A DNA stretch of 29,556 bases from Nemertoderma westbladi (lineage: Eukaryota; Xenacoelomorpha; Nemertodermatida; Nemertodermatidae). Under the pieces are notes generated by a model. The model searched no databases and had not been told where the DNA came from. It saw nothing but the letters and a program-made list of their open reading frames with translations. The stretch's first letter is position 1. Every line of letters starts with the position of its first letter. The stretch lies in contig JAUCBJ010005605.1 of NCBI GenBank assembly GCA_032718475.1, positions 1-29,556 on the forward strand, written 5' to 3'. Made by a program: the position numbers and the translations under genes. Below are positions 1 through 8,390 of this stretch, one piece after another.

Positions 1-258
1 GTACGCGAAGATGAATATGCTATGGTTGGTTGATGCAACGACACGAACCAATACTGACGGGAGGTAACAGCTGTAGGAGTAAGGAGGGCATCGTGAGGTT
101 AGGCTACGCGTAGGTGATAGGCAGCGATTGGCTGAAGGCAACGACGCGAATCAATATTGATGGTGACAGATGGTCATTAAACACCTCGATTTAGCACCGG
201 AATTTGGCATTTTTTAATTGCCTCCGAGATGTGGCCCGTAGCCCAGGCTAGGGAGGAG
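1..258 (-). other. Probable 3' UTR of the L2-like LINE, with two direct repeats
   Basis: This lies downstream of the ORF2 C-terminus on the minus strand and has no coding potential that I recognise. Two related stretches of about 40 bp occur at roughly 21-62 and 127-168. Both contain CAACGACRCGAAYCAATA followed by TTGAYGG or CTGACGG, so they are diverged direct repeats about 105 bp apart. No poly-A or simple-repeat tail is visible before the window edge, so the element may continue outside. Confidence 0.45.
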
Positions 259-756
259 TTATTGGAGGGCTATGCTTCTCCTACTACTCGTGTTCCAGAC
301 AATGACACCGTTATATTTTAATGATTTCTGTCCTTGTAGTAGTCGGGTCCGTGGTACATAGTAGTTTTTTCTTGTTGTTGATCGTGTGTTGTAAGTATGT
401 ACAGTAGATGTTTGTTGAAACAACGAAGTGATAAAATTTTGTTTTTTGTTATTGTGGATTTCCCACATTAGTTTAGCTGTTTCAAGAAAATGCAGTTGTT
501 CAATCGGTAGTATATCTAATTGTTTGTAGAGTGGTGATGCGTGTTCCCTGTAGTGACTGAAGGTAATAGCTCTGACTAGTTTATTTATTTTAATTTTAAT
601 AGGTTTCGTATGTGTAGATTGAGCGTTACCCCAGATCACTATACCGTAATTAATGTAAGGTTGTATCAGTGAACAGTAAAGTAATTTTAATATACGTAGT
701 GGTAGAGTGTGTCGGAGTTTAAAAAATATACCAGCTGATTTTGAGATTTTCTTCAA
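259..756 (-). pseudogene. L2-like LINE ORF2, C-terminal segment
   Basis: A 165-codon open stretch matches the region after the reverse-transcriptase palm: KISKSAGIFFKLRHTLPLR, then LLYCSLIQPYINYGIVIWGN, which are the usual 'K...G.L..LR' and 'YCSLIQPYINYGI..WG' blocks of CR1/L2 ORF2. The end departs from the expected tail after VWN, which suggests a terminal frameshift. It continues from the 1225-719 segment through a frameshift near 740-830. Confidence 0.85.
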
Positions 757-1225
757 AACATAAGCACAATGATTTTTCCAAGATAACTTTCTGTCTATCC
801 AAATTCCTAAAAATTTTGTTTACATTTTTTATTGGTTGATTACGTATTTTTATATTATTGTGTTTTGTTTCTTTTTTATTTGTAAAAAATAGATACTCTG
901 TTTTTTTAAGATTTAATGATAGTTGGTTGTCGGTTAGCCACAGATCAATTTTATTAAGTTCGGTATTTACAGTTTCAGTTAGTATTTCAAGGTCTTTGTG
1001 ATTGTAAAGTAGGTTTGTATCGTCGGCAAATAAAGTTGAGTGAAGTGATGTACAGTTCGGTAAGTCGTTTATGTAAATTAAGAATAGTGTAGCGCTGAGT
1101 ATAGCCCCCTGGGGGGTACCGCAGGGGGCCAGTATCGGTTCTGAGTGAGTGTTGCCTATGTAAACTGAGTGTGTTCGGTTGTGTAAGTAGCTAGTTATTA
1201 GTTTGGGGGGTTCCACGTATGCCAT
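719..1225 (-). pseudogene. L2-like LINE ORF2, reverse-transcriptase palm segment with FADD
   Basis: This 168-codon open frame holds GTPQGAILSATLFLIYINDL (RT block 4) and LFADDTNLL, the catalytic YADD-equivalent box, followed by the LWLTDNQLSLNLKKTEYLFF block of CR1/L2-type enzymes. The N-terminal residues overlap the previous segment (2114-1191) in another frame, so a frameshift lies near 1210. Its last 30 or so residues are out of frame with the conserved 'GI.ID..L.W..H' block, which places a second frameshift near 815. Confidence 0.88.
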
Positions 1226-2136
1226 AGCTGTCTAGTTTGTTTAAGAGAATATTGTGTTGTAAAGTATCGAAGGCTTTCTTAAGATCTATTGATATCAAAC
1301 TGGCAGATTCTTGTAATTCTAGGATATTTTGTAATTTTTCGGTTACAGTCAGTATGGCATCTGTTGTTGTAGATTGTTTTCGAAATCCGTATTGGTATTG
1401 TGAGAGTATGGAGTACTTGTCTAGATAAGAGATTAGTTGGGAGTTGATTACGCGTTCAAAGAGTTTACTGAATACAGGTAATATTGATATGGGTCTGTAA
1501 TTATTTTTGTCAGTAGGGACGCCGGATTTAAAAACTGGGGTAATTTGAGCAGATTTAAGAGTGGATGGGAATGAACCGGTTTTAATAGAGAGATTTATCA
1601 GATATGTCAAATGTGGTGCAATATCGTACGCTGCTAATTTAACTAGAGTGATGGGGAAGCTGTCGTTAGTTGAACTTGAGTTATTGAGATCTAGTATGTT
1701 GTAAATAGTTTCAGTGTTAGAGGTTTCAACAAGTGAGAAGGAGTTTGGTTTTTTGTGGTTTATATAACGTATTGGGTTTCTGTTTGTTGTGGGTATCTCT
1801 TGTGCCAGTCGAGTTCCTATAGTAGCAAAGTGGTTGTTAAAAACACTGCAGATTTCCTCGGGGTCAGTAATTTCTTTATTATTTCCATTCTTATCAGTAA
1901 TAATTAGTTTTTTTGGTGAAGTTTTCGGTTTTGACCTGTTTAAAGCTGAATTTATTGTATTCCATGTTTTTCTCATATTATTTTTGTTTTTGTCGAATTC
2001 TTTTGCATAATATAATTTTTCCGCTGATTTTAGAGTTTTCGAAAATTTGTTACGGTATTTTTTATATTCCTTTAAGTTTTCTTCTGTCGTATTATTTGAG
2101 AGAGCGGCATACATTTTATTTTTAGTTATTGACGAT
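1191..2136 (-). pseudogene. L2-like LINE ORF2, reverse-transcriptase fingers and first catalytic aspartate
   Basis: The frame includes a linker with RKTWNTINSALNRSK, the NSFSLVET/NDSFPITLVKLAA block, then ITPVFKSG...NNYRPISILPVFSKLFE, YQYGFRKQSTTTDAIL and LISIDLKKAFDTLQHNILL, which carries the first catalytic aspartate of the polymerase. The frame stays open upstream to the TTAA at 2137-2140, where piggyBac is inserted. Residues on the far side of the insertion (GLI) join in frame to KSS on this side. Homologous residues are recognisable in the plus-strand relic at 15905-16740. Confidence 0.88.
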
Positions 2137-2140
2137 TTAA
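2137..2140. repeat. TTAA target-site duplication, left copy
   Basis: TTAA directly abuts the piggyBac terminal repeat that starts at 2141. The second copy is at 5176-5179. piggyBac superfamily elements insert at and duplicate TTAA. The LINE reading frame is continuous when one TTAA is removed. Confidence 0.93.
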
Positions 2141-2155
2141 CCCCTTCAGTACGGG
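2141..2155 (+). repeat. piggyBac left terminal inverted repeat
   Basis: CCCCTTCAGTACGGG is a perfect 15-bp inverted match to 5161-5175. Homology between the two ends stops after these 15 bases. An internal near-copy (14 of 15 bases) lies at 2848-2862. Confidence 0.93.
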
Positions 2156-2320
2156 AAACAGAGACAATTTACACCTCAGAACCGGGTAAAATTCAAATCA
2201 AAATTCAAATTTCACACCATTACGTCTCATGGCATATCAAATGAACGGCTCATCAGATTTTCAAAAATGAAACGGTTTTGGAATCGTTATTTATTTCTGC
2301 AACCTTTGACACACTTGCAC

Positions 2321-2850
2321 TTGGGCACATTGTCGACGTACAATTTCAGTTCCTTCTTAGTCTTAGCCCCAGGTGAAACCCAGCATCGCCCTGCAGATAC
2401 AATATAACTGTATTCAAAGCCTACTGGCCAAAATTATGGGTACCCCCAGTAAATCGACCACGGCGGTTGTCATGGGCACATCGTCGACATACCATTTCAA
2501 TTCCCTTAGTCCCAGGTGAAACCCAGCATCACCCTGCAGATACATTATAATGTATTCAAGGCCTACTGTCCTAAAGTATGGCTACCCACAGTAAATCGAC
2601 CACGGCGGTTGTCATGGGCACATCGTCGACATACCATTTCAATTCCCTTAGTCCCAGGTGAAACCCAGCATCACCCTGCAGATACATTATAATGTATTCA
2701 AAGCCTACTGTCCTAAAGTATGGCTACCCCCAGTAAATCGACCACGGCGGTTGTCATGGGCACATCGTCGACATACCATTTAAATTCCCTTAGTCCCAGG
2801 TGAAACCCAGCATCACCCTGCAGATACATTATAATGTATTCAAAGGGTCC
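2321..2850. repeat. 142-bp tandem subterminal repeats inside piggyBac
   Basis: The block GGGCACATCGTCGACATACC recurs at about 2474, 2616 and 2758, exactly 142 bp apart, and a diverged version starts 151 bp earlier near 2323. Each unit contains CCCAGGTGAAACCCAGCATC, a CCCTGCAGATAC stretch, an ATAATGTATTC box and CAGTAAATCGACCACGGCGG. The last three units are nearly identical to each other. Subterminal arrays of this kind are often transposase-binding sites in DNA transposons, but that role is inferred here. Confidence 0.88.
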
Positions 2851-3081
2851 CTTCAGTACGGGAAACAGAGACAATTTACACCCCAGAACCGGGTAAAATT
2901 CAAACCAAAATTCAAATTTCACACCATTACGTGAATTTTATTTGTAAATTGTAAAAATTTTATTTGTTTTTTTTTGAATTTTATTTTATTTTATTTTATT
3001 TTATTTTATTTGAAATGAAACGGTAATGAAACGGTTTTGGAATCGTTATTTATTTCTGTAACCTTTGACACACTTGCATAA
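2848..3081. repeat. Internal duplicate of the piggyBac left end
   Basis: Positions 2848-2932 repeat 2141-2225 with only a few mismatches, including 14 of 15 bases of the terminal repeat. Positions about 3021-3078 repeat 2263-2320 (the AAACGGTTTTGGAATCG segment). Between these two halves lies a TTTTA microsatellite. The array of 142-bp repeats sits between the outer and inner copies, so the left end looks extended by a duplication of the end plus array. Confidence 0.85.
2979..3010. repeat. TTTTA microsatellite
   Basis: About six consecutive TTTTA units lie just downstream of the transposase stop within piggyBac. Confidence 0.85.
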
Positions 3082-3139
3082 GGTATATTATATACAGTAT
3101 AATCACATATATATAATTCACACATGACGCAATACGAAG

Positions 3140-4879
3140 TTATTGGGAAACTGACTCGTGCCACTTCGCTGCACACCCACCCAGACAAAGTGCTGGCTTT
3201 GTAGCACATTGTGGACAGTAATATCGAGTTTCTTTGCGTTTCTTGCTATTGGAATAGCACACACGACACCGATAGGTTGGTCTATTCTTTTTAGGTGTAG
3301 GTGGATGCGGAACAAGAGTATGAAGTTGGGCAGGTTGAATGGGCTGGATAGCGGATGCGCCAGATTTCCCTTTCGAAGTGGTCGGCATATCAGTCAACCA
3401 AATCACAGTCGTTTTTATGAAGTCTAGGAGTCGGGCGTTTGAGTTCTTCTCCTGTTTATAGATAATAAATGCATTCACCAGCAGACGCATTATTATATTG
3501 AAGCCTACCTTCTTGAACCAGATATGGCTCTTTCTAACAGGGTTGTATGCAGATATATATTGGTCTTGACGATCAACTCCACCCATGTTCCGGTTATACT
3601 CCTCAATACATATGGGTTTCGTATATTCAACTGTGCCACCACCACGTACATGCCGGGTCTTATCTACAGTACCTGCATTGTCAACGGTGGACAACAAATA
3701 GACATCTCGTTTGTCAGTGTATTTGACAGCCAGTATACTCTCATTCCTCATAAACTTAGAGGAGATGGGCGTCAGTTTGGTATTCTTTAGTGCAGTTGGT
3801 ATTCCCCGGTTTACTCTAATGGTGCCCCTCAAACCTGTACTATGAGTTAGTAAGTACCGTACTAGCCGTAAACTGGTGTACCAATTATCTACATGGACAA
3901 TATAACCTTGATCCATAAGGTGCACCTCCTTCAAAAGCAGCGCAACAACATTTTCACTCATAGAAAGTTCCTTCCCATCATCCACCTGAGGAATCTCCCA
4001 CTTTTTACCGTAATAAACACGAACAACAACCATATAGCCATTAGAATCACAAGTAAGGAATAGTTTTATACCAAATCGTGCACGTTTAGTTTTTATATAA
4101 ACCTTGAATGACAATCGTCCCTTGTGCTTTAGTAAAGCTTCATCTAATGACAGGTTTTGCTTCGGTATATAACTTGAACAAATTTCTTTGACAATATCCA
4201 AAAATTGATCAAGTCTAGAATTAATAAATTCCACGTTATAGTTTTCTGGATGTGAAAATCGAATGAACTTCAAAATTTGAAGATAACGATCACGGCTCAT
4301 TGAGTCCGATCGTGTAAAAAACGGAGTAGCAATGAGTTCATCCGTCGACCAGTATAATCGAATTTCGGGTTTCTCTACAAGAGTCATTAGTAAAGTCAGA
4401 CCAATGAATTTTTTCATTTCTAACAATGTGACGTCACGCCACTTCACTGTGTGTGACTTCTTTGGTTCAGTTTCAATCTGGCCATCATGAAATAAATGTG
4501 ATCTAACATTTGTCCAGTTGGCTAGCGCCAAAAAAAGATCATCTGTCAGAAACAGTTTACCGTAATCTACAGGCCCAAAGTCATCGCCGTCAGAAACTCC
4601 CGTAACTTTCCAACCAGGTTTACCGGTAAATACACAGGGGTGATCACTCGCATAACTGTCTGCATTAGGAGAAATAAACACAAACTCACTAGGACCACTA
4701 GTTGCTGTCTCCTCGCTAGTTGTTGTCTCCTCGTCATCGCCAGTATCCGATTCATCTCCTTCAACACTTCCTTCCTCGTCATCTCCTTCGAGGCCATCTT
4801 CACTACCACTATCAACAGTCTCAAACCCGTAGTAACTTACAGGTCTAGTTTTTCGCTTAGGCCTACTGCTGTCACCCAT
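3140..4879 (-). CDS. piggyBac-type transposase (DDE_Tnp_1_7 fold), complete
   Basis: This 579-residue protein, close to the usual 550-600 for the family, would cut and paste the surrounding element at TTAA in the nucleus. Residues 1-60 are basic then very acidic (runs of E, D, S, T), the usual disordered N-terminus. The catalytic core is readable: D246 in LSLDEALLKHKGR, D331 in VHVDNWYTS and D436/D439 in MGGVDRQDQ correspond to the four aspartates of the Trichoplusia piggyBac enzyme. The C-terminus (538-574) is a cysteine-rich zinc finger, with C538, C541, C555, C558, C565, C569 and H574, matching the family's DNA-binding cysteine-rich domain. The ATG at 4879 is the first one consistent with the family N-terminus. 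There is no stop, frameshift or recognisable intron. Confidence 0.95.
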   Translation of the reverse strand: MGDSSRPKRKTRPVSYYGFETVDSGSEDGLEGDDEEGSVEGDESDTGDDEETTTSEETATSGPSEFVFISPNADSYASDHPCVFTGKPGWKVTGVSDGDDFGPVDYGKLFLTDDLFLALANWTNVRSHLFHDGQIETEPKKSHTVKWRDVTLLEMKKFIGLTLLMTLVEKPEIRLYWSTDELIATPFFTRSDSMSRDRYLQILKFIRFSHPENYNVEFINSRLDQFLDIVKEICSSYIPKQNLSLDEALLKHKGRLSFKVYIKTKRARFGIKLFLTCDSNGYMVVVRVYYGKKWEIPQVDDGKELSMSENVVALLLKEVHLMDQGYIVHVDNWYTSLRLVRYLLTHSTGLRGTIRVNRGIPTALKNTKLTPISSKFMRNESILAVKYTDKRDVYLLSTVDNAGTVDKTRHVRGGGTVEYTKPICIEEYNRNMGGVDRQDQYISAYNPVRKSHIWFKKVGFNIIMRLLVNAFIIYKQEKNSNARLLDFIKTTVIWLTDMPTTSKGKSGASAIQPIQPAQLHTLVPHPPTPKKNRPTYRCRVCYSNSKKRKETRYYCPQCATKPALCLGGCAAKWHESVSQ

Positions 4880-4884
4880 CAGTA

Positions 4885-4940
4885 TAGAACTGTATAGAAT
4901 GCAGTGTAGGCTACAGTATACCGGTACAGTATATCCTACC
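4885..4940 (-). promoter_or_regulatory. Possible transposase promoter region
   Basis: Immediately upstream of the transposase ATG on the minus strand there are several TATA-like stretches (TATACTGT, TATAGA). The only other candidate is a TATATAG at about 5010. This is suggestive only, because the composition is AT-rich. Confidence 0.25.
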
Positions 4941-4987
4941 TATTCCAGTATTCCATTAGTCAACTTAAAGCCTATTGAACTTGGTAT

Positions 4988-5049
4988 TTTAAACTTCCCG
5001 CGCACTATATAAGTTATAGGAGGCTTCTATAATGCGCGGGAGGTTTAAA
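4988..5049. repeat. 17-bp inverted repeat inside the piggyBac right end
   Basis: TTTAAACTTCCCGCGCA at 4988-5004 and TGCGCGGGAGGTTTAAA at 5033-5049 are complementary at 16 of 17 positions, separated by 28 nt. The arms are unusually GC-rich at their centre. It lies upstream of the transposase and inside the right terminal repeat, so it could be a transposase- or host-factor binding site. Confidence 0.8.
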
Positions 5050-5107
5050 TTACTAAGTTTCTGTCACCGGGTGAATGTCAAGACTGGTTAAAATGCATTG
5101 AACTTAT

Positions 5108-5160
5108 GACGAGTGCGTGCTCGTCACCGTGGTGGTAGTGATGACGAGCACCCGCTCGTC
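5108..5160. repeat. Paired GACGAG/CTCGTC palindromes next to the right terminal repeat
   Basis: GACGAG-6 nt-CTCGTC occurs at 5108-5125 and again at 5143-5160, immediately inside the right terminal inverted repeat. Each is an 18-bp palindrome with six-base arms, and the pair is also roughly inverted with respect to one another. The left end has no equivalent, so the two ends are asymmetric. Confidence 0.85.
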
Positions 5161-5175
5161 CCCGTACTGAAGGGG
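5161..5175 (-). repeat. piggyBac right terminal inverted repeat
   Basis: This is the perfect complement of 2141-2155, followed directly by TTAA at 5176-5179, the right copy of the target-site duplication. Confidence 0.93.
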
Positions 5176-5179
5176 TTAA
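5176..5179. repeat. TTAA target-site duplication, right copy
   Basis: It matches 2137-2140 and abuts the right terminal repeat. Confidence 0.93.
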
Positions 5180-6321
5180 TCAGTCCTATGGTCTGGTCAT
5201 CCATGGTTTTTTTGGTATTTCATTTTTTTCTAATTGTTTTTTCGGTAGGTGTTTACTCGTTATTTTTTCAAAATTTTTGTAAAATTCTTCAAATTTATTT
5301 TCAGTCATAATATTATCATTTTTATATGTCCACAAGCTGGTTTCTCGCAAATCGTTTAAATAGTTTTCTTTGTTAAATTTAGAATAGTCGTAAGTGTAAT
5401 GTGTTTCAGGTGGGTTAAAAAAACATGAGTAATTTTGAATTGTAATAAATGTACCTAAGTGGTCAGTTGTACCTACTTCTGCAAGGAAAACACTGGGAGT
5501 TATTATTTTATCTCGTATATTTGTTGAAATGTGATCAAGTAGAGTTTTGGAATGGGGGGTTATTCTAGTTGGGACTTTAATTAGTTGTTCGAAGGAGTAT
5601 GATTCTAAAACTTGTAGGTATTTAATAGCGTTGTTTGATTTTTTAAAAGGTCTAAATTAAAATTGCCGGTTAAAATAACGTCAAGATTTTGAGTTGATAA
5701 ATTGATATTTGATTGATAATCTAGATTATTTAGATCGCAGGAATCAGGTCGATAAATGTTGCCTATTAATATTGGTTTTAGATTTTTAGATTTTTTTGTT
5801 CTAGAAATACTAACCCAAGAAGATTCGCAGTGTTCAATTGTAATATCTGTACGCGTACGGTGTGTGTAGTTTAGTCCGTTTTTTAGGTATATGGCTGTCC
5901 CGCCCCTCTGACGTTTTCCGTATTGTCTGTTGTTGTTAGTAATTGGTAGTGAGTATCCGTGTATACGTAGAGGAGTGAGATCAGTGTCGTCAGTTATAAA
6001 TGTTTCGGTAAAAGAAAGTACGTCAAATTGCTTGTCAATGAGGTTTAGGTAGTCGTTGGTGGCACTAAAATTTTTATTAAGACTTCTACAATTTAGGTTA
6101 TATATTGATATGGAGTTATCGTGTGGTAGATTATTAAATTTTGATTCTGAAAAATATTTTCCGTCTGTGTTATTGGAGTCTGAATTTTGGTCAGGGTCTA
6201 TATTTTTGAATGTACTGTCGTATTCGTCAAAGTTATAGGGTAAGTCAAAGTTGTCATCATCTTTAACATAAAAAATATCGGTGTCACTGTCTGGGACGGA
6301 TGAGAATGGAAAGGTTTCTAT
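5180..6321 (-). pseudogene. L2-like LINE ORF2, APE-type endonuclease domain and linker
   Basis: Translated on the minus strand after the in-frame TAA at 6324-6322, the frame gives an acidic linker, then YNLNCRSLNKN, FDVLSFTETFI, RGGTAIYLKNGL, WVSIS, ILIGNIYRPD and VILTGNFNLDL. These are the ordered motifs of the apurinic-like endonuclease that nicks the target DNA. After a frameshift near 5645 it continues with TRITPHSKTLLDHIST and GTTDHLGTF, the catalytic D..H region. It then runs through KPWMTRP into the piggyBac junction, with a further short frameshift close to 5190. The domain is therefore complete in order but broken in frame. Confidence 0.85.
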
Positions 6322-6486
6322 TTAACAAAAAGTACAAAATATATTATTTAAGTTATTATGGTTAATTAAGTGGGTTCCGCAAGGTAGATGGTAGATATTA
6401 TTACAAATAGCACAAATTATTTTTGGTTCTATATTTAGTAATGGGGTAAAACAGAAATCGCATGTTAGTTGGTTGGGTAGGCTCAT
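6322..6486 (-). pseudogene. PHD-type zinc finger at the N-terminus of LINE ORF2
   Basis: Starting at the ATG at 6486, 54 codons give MSLPNQLTCDFCFTPLL, then CAICNNIYHLPCGTH, then FCTFC and a TAA stop at 6324-6322. The spacing C-x2-C, about 13 residues, C-x2-C-x4-H-x2-C, about 18 residues, C-x2-C is the C4HC3 signature of a PHD finger. The same frame continues after the TAA into the endonuclease, so the stop is probably a mutation or a readthrough point and the finger was originally fused to ORF2. PHD fingers bind histone tails and are known from CR1/L2-group LINE proteins, usually in ORF1. Confidence 0.7.
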
Positions 6487-7002
6487 GGGGGAAGGTTGGA
6501 AGTACTGTTGTCCTTATCTACTGTCACAGGTATTTGAATTGGTACTACAAATGTTACGAAAAATGCTTACCGTCAATATATGTAGTAGAGTTCTTGAGTA
6601 TGTAACAGTTATAAACCTCCAGTTCATTGAGGTTAGAGTGAGTGATAACATGTAGGCCTAGTACTATTACTATACAGAAATTTAAAAAAGAAACAAAATA
6701 AACCCTTCACCAGTGAGGAGTGCTCACTATTACCTTTATTACAAAAAAAAAGAAAAAACTTTAGAGCAGCGGTAAAGTGGATAACGGGCATGGCTGTTGC
6801 TAACAGTGTTGGCTAATAGAATCACTCGACGCCCCTCGTTAAGGAGTTGGTACAGTTGGATTTACGGGTGCCAGTGCGTCGTGGCTGCGTAGTGTTGGGT
6901 GGTATCACTCGCTCGTGGTTGGTTTATATTGGCCACATCGCCAGGAGGAAGGATTTCTGCACCAGAAACCTTCGACTTGAGACGTTGGTAGTGAGATAGA
7001 GA
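6487..7002 (-). other. Spacer between LINE ORF1 and ORF2
   Basis: About 515 bp without a recognisable coding frame. On the plus strand it contains an A-rich run near 6743-6765. The length is large for an inter-ORF spacer and may hide an insertion, but I see no terminal repeats. Confidence 0.4.
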
Positions 7003-7610
7003 TCAAATGGTGAGGCGTTTGCCGTTGTCTGAGATTCGCGCGATAACATTGCCATTAAACGTGGACGCAGAGTATATTAGTTTAGCAGAATTCAAGCTAC
7101 GAAGCTTGGCCAGAAGGTTTACGCGTTGTTTAGTTAAATGGTCTGAGAAATAGATATCTTTCGTAATTTTCTTCATATTAGCTCGATTGAAGATTTGCTG
7201 GCGGGGTGAATGGCCCAGGAATCTGACTAATATAGGTCGTATTTTATCAGGATGATTCTCGCCAATGTGCTGAATGATGTCAATCATGTGAGAAGGGACT
7301 CGATAGTGCAGCGGTCAGAGTCAGGATTACCGGAGTCGGGTAATCCGTGTACAAGAATGTTATTACGACGAGTGTATTGATCGCGCTCATCCGCGTCAAG
7401 TTTAAGAGTAGCTAATTCGTCCTTAAGAAGGTTGTTTTCCTCCTTAAGAGACGTCAAGTTCAGTTTGATTTCGTCGATGTCCATGGCAGCTAGTTTTGTT
7501 TCCACTAGGTCGAGTTTGGAGCTGATGTTGTGGACATCAGCCGGCAGGTTATTTAGCAATAACTCTAATCGTTCGAAGTTATTATCCGTGACAACCTTCG
7601 GGGGTGCCAT
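7003..7610 (-). pseudogene. L2-like LINE ORF1 protein, one frameshift
   Basis: The ATG at 7610 opens a 108-codon frame that is followed, through a single-base shift near 7285, by a second frame (7287-7003) ending at a TGA. The first part is a heptad-rich coiled coil (residues about 12-85, KLDLVETKLAAMDIDEIK and similar) and ends in YTRRNNILVHGLPD. That block opens the RNA-recognition fold of LINE ORF1 proteins of the Transposase_22 type. The second part holds ILVRFLGHSPRQQIFNRAN and IYFSDHLTKQRVNLL, the C-terminal nucleic-acid-binding region. The product would be an RNA-binding chaperone for the LINE RNA. Confidence 0.82.
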
Positions 7611-7940
7611 CGGGATCTGAGATTGTTGGGTATGGGATGGGCGAAGTGCAAAGAAACTCGTAGACCACTAATCCGCGGATGGTGGCGAATACAGGAATAG
7701 TTCTGTAGTTAGTACCGGTACTACTGCAGTCTGCAGGTCAGGAAAAAGAGAACCGGTAGGCCTAATTAACGTACTTCAGTACGTAGTCATAAGTCAGAGA
7801 CTCGATAGATCTTTTTTCAGATATCAGACATATCTAATATTCGTTGTAACATATTCGGAAAGAACTGGGGCGTGGGGGGGTCCGAACTGTTTTAGTTACA
7901 AAAAAGTGCGAAGCAGTCCATATGGGTATGGTATTCTTCT
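7611..7940. other. Probable 5' UTR of the L2-like LINE and flank
   Basis: There is no coding signal. It contains the palindromic stretch ACGTACTTCAGTACGT near 7768-7783. The boundary between LINE 5' UTR and flanking DNA is not visible. The RTE element begins just beyond it. Confidence 0.4.
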
Positions 7941-7951
7941 ATGGTTCAAAT
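7941..7951. repeat. RTE target-site duplication, left copy
   Basis: ATGGTTCAAAT here matches 11718-11728 exactly. The two copies flank the 3' TAG-repeat tail and the 5' end of the RTE element. Confidence 0.85.
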
Positions 7952-7995
7952 TACTACTACTACTAGGATCGGCATGCTGCATTGCAGCTGCATTT

Positions 7996-8390
7996 TTAAG
8001 AATGCTGTGCCGGCTTGTCAACAAAATTGCACCGCCACAACTCCCTATTATCACCCATGACATTTGCTAGATCATCCGCATCTTTAAGGCCAGTGTCCTT
8101 TAAGATGCGTCTCAAGAAAGTCATGGGCTGTCCACCATGCTTATTCACTCCATGAGGCTGCCAAAGTACAAGATTATGCACTGGCTGGTCCTCACGGCGA
8201 AAGCAATGTCCTGCGAAGCGGAGGCGATTTTGTTCTAGTGTCAAGCTTGGGGGAACCAATGAGACACCTCCAATGTTATATAGTGTCTCGTTGGAGATGT
8301 GTGCATTGTACTTGACACAATGAACCCGGCGTAGCATTCTTGTGAATGTGCCATCCAGAGATTTGGTGTCCTCAGCAGTTAGAGCCCAGC
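7996..8390 (-). pseudogene. RTE LINE C-terminal domain
   Basis: The frame reads ALTAEDTKSLDGTFTRMLRR, then LRFAGHCFRREDQPVHNLVLW and GGQPMTFLRRILKDTGL, the conserved block after the reverse transcriptase in RTE-type proteins ('RLRWFGHVLRR...' region). It ends with a stop at about 7996. It is joined to the previous segment by a frameshift near 8390. The same residues recur in the plus-strand copy at 22956-23320 and, in part, at 13532-13620. Confidence 0.85.

Larger units (their letters stand above)
2141..5175 (-). mobile_element. piggyBac-superfamily DNA transposon with intact transposase
   Basis: The 3,035-bp element is bounded by 15-bp perfect terminal inverted repeats, CCCCTTCAGTACGGG at 2141-2155 and its complement at 5161-5175, each flanked by TTAA. 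It encodes one transposase on the minus strand. The left side contains about four copies of a 142-bp subterminal repeat and an internal duplicate of the terminal region; the right side has short palindromes. The coding frame is uninterrupted, unlike the host LINE, so this insertion is much younger than the LINE. Whether the ends are still functional cannot be told from sequence alone. Confidence 0.93.
1..7620 (-). mobile_element. L2/CR1-like non-LTR retrotransposon, degenerate, interrupted by piggyBac
   Basis: Read on the minus strand, this stretch gives in order an ORF1 protein (7610-7003), a PHD-like finger plus APE-type endonuclease (6486 to about 5180) and a reverse transcriptase with C-terminal tail (about 2136 to 259). 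This is the two-ORF layout of the Jockey/CR1/L2 group of LINEs, which copy themselves by target-primed reverse transcription. ORF2 carries one in-frame stop and several frameshifts, so the copy is dead. The piggyBac element at 2141-5175 sits inside ORF2. The true 5' end (above 7620) and 3' end (at or beyond position 1) could not be fixed, so the outer coordinates are approximate. A related, more decayed copy lies on the plus strand at about 15905-16740. Confidence 0.8.

Noticed and set aside
1237-2244. Several plus-strand open frames
   Set aside because: They are antisense to the LINE reverse transcriptase, and none has recognisable motifs.
2240-2275. CTGATGAG on the minus strand as another hammerhead
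   Set aside because: No GAAAC half or pairing stem follows at a suitable distance. The same applies to CTGATGA occurrences near 9040 and 14600.
2321-2850. CRISPR array
   Set aside because: The 142-bp units are contiguous and nearly identical, without short repeats and unique spacers.
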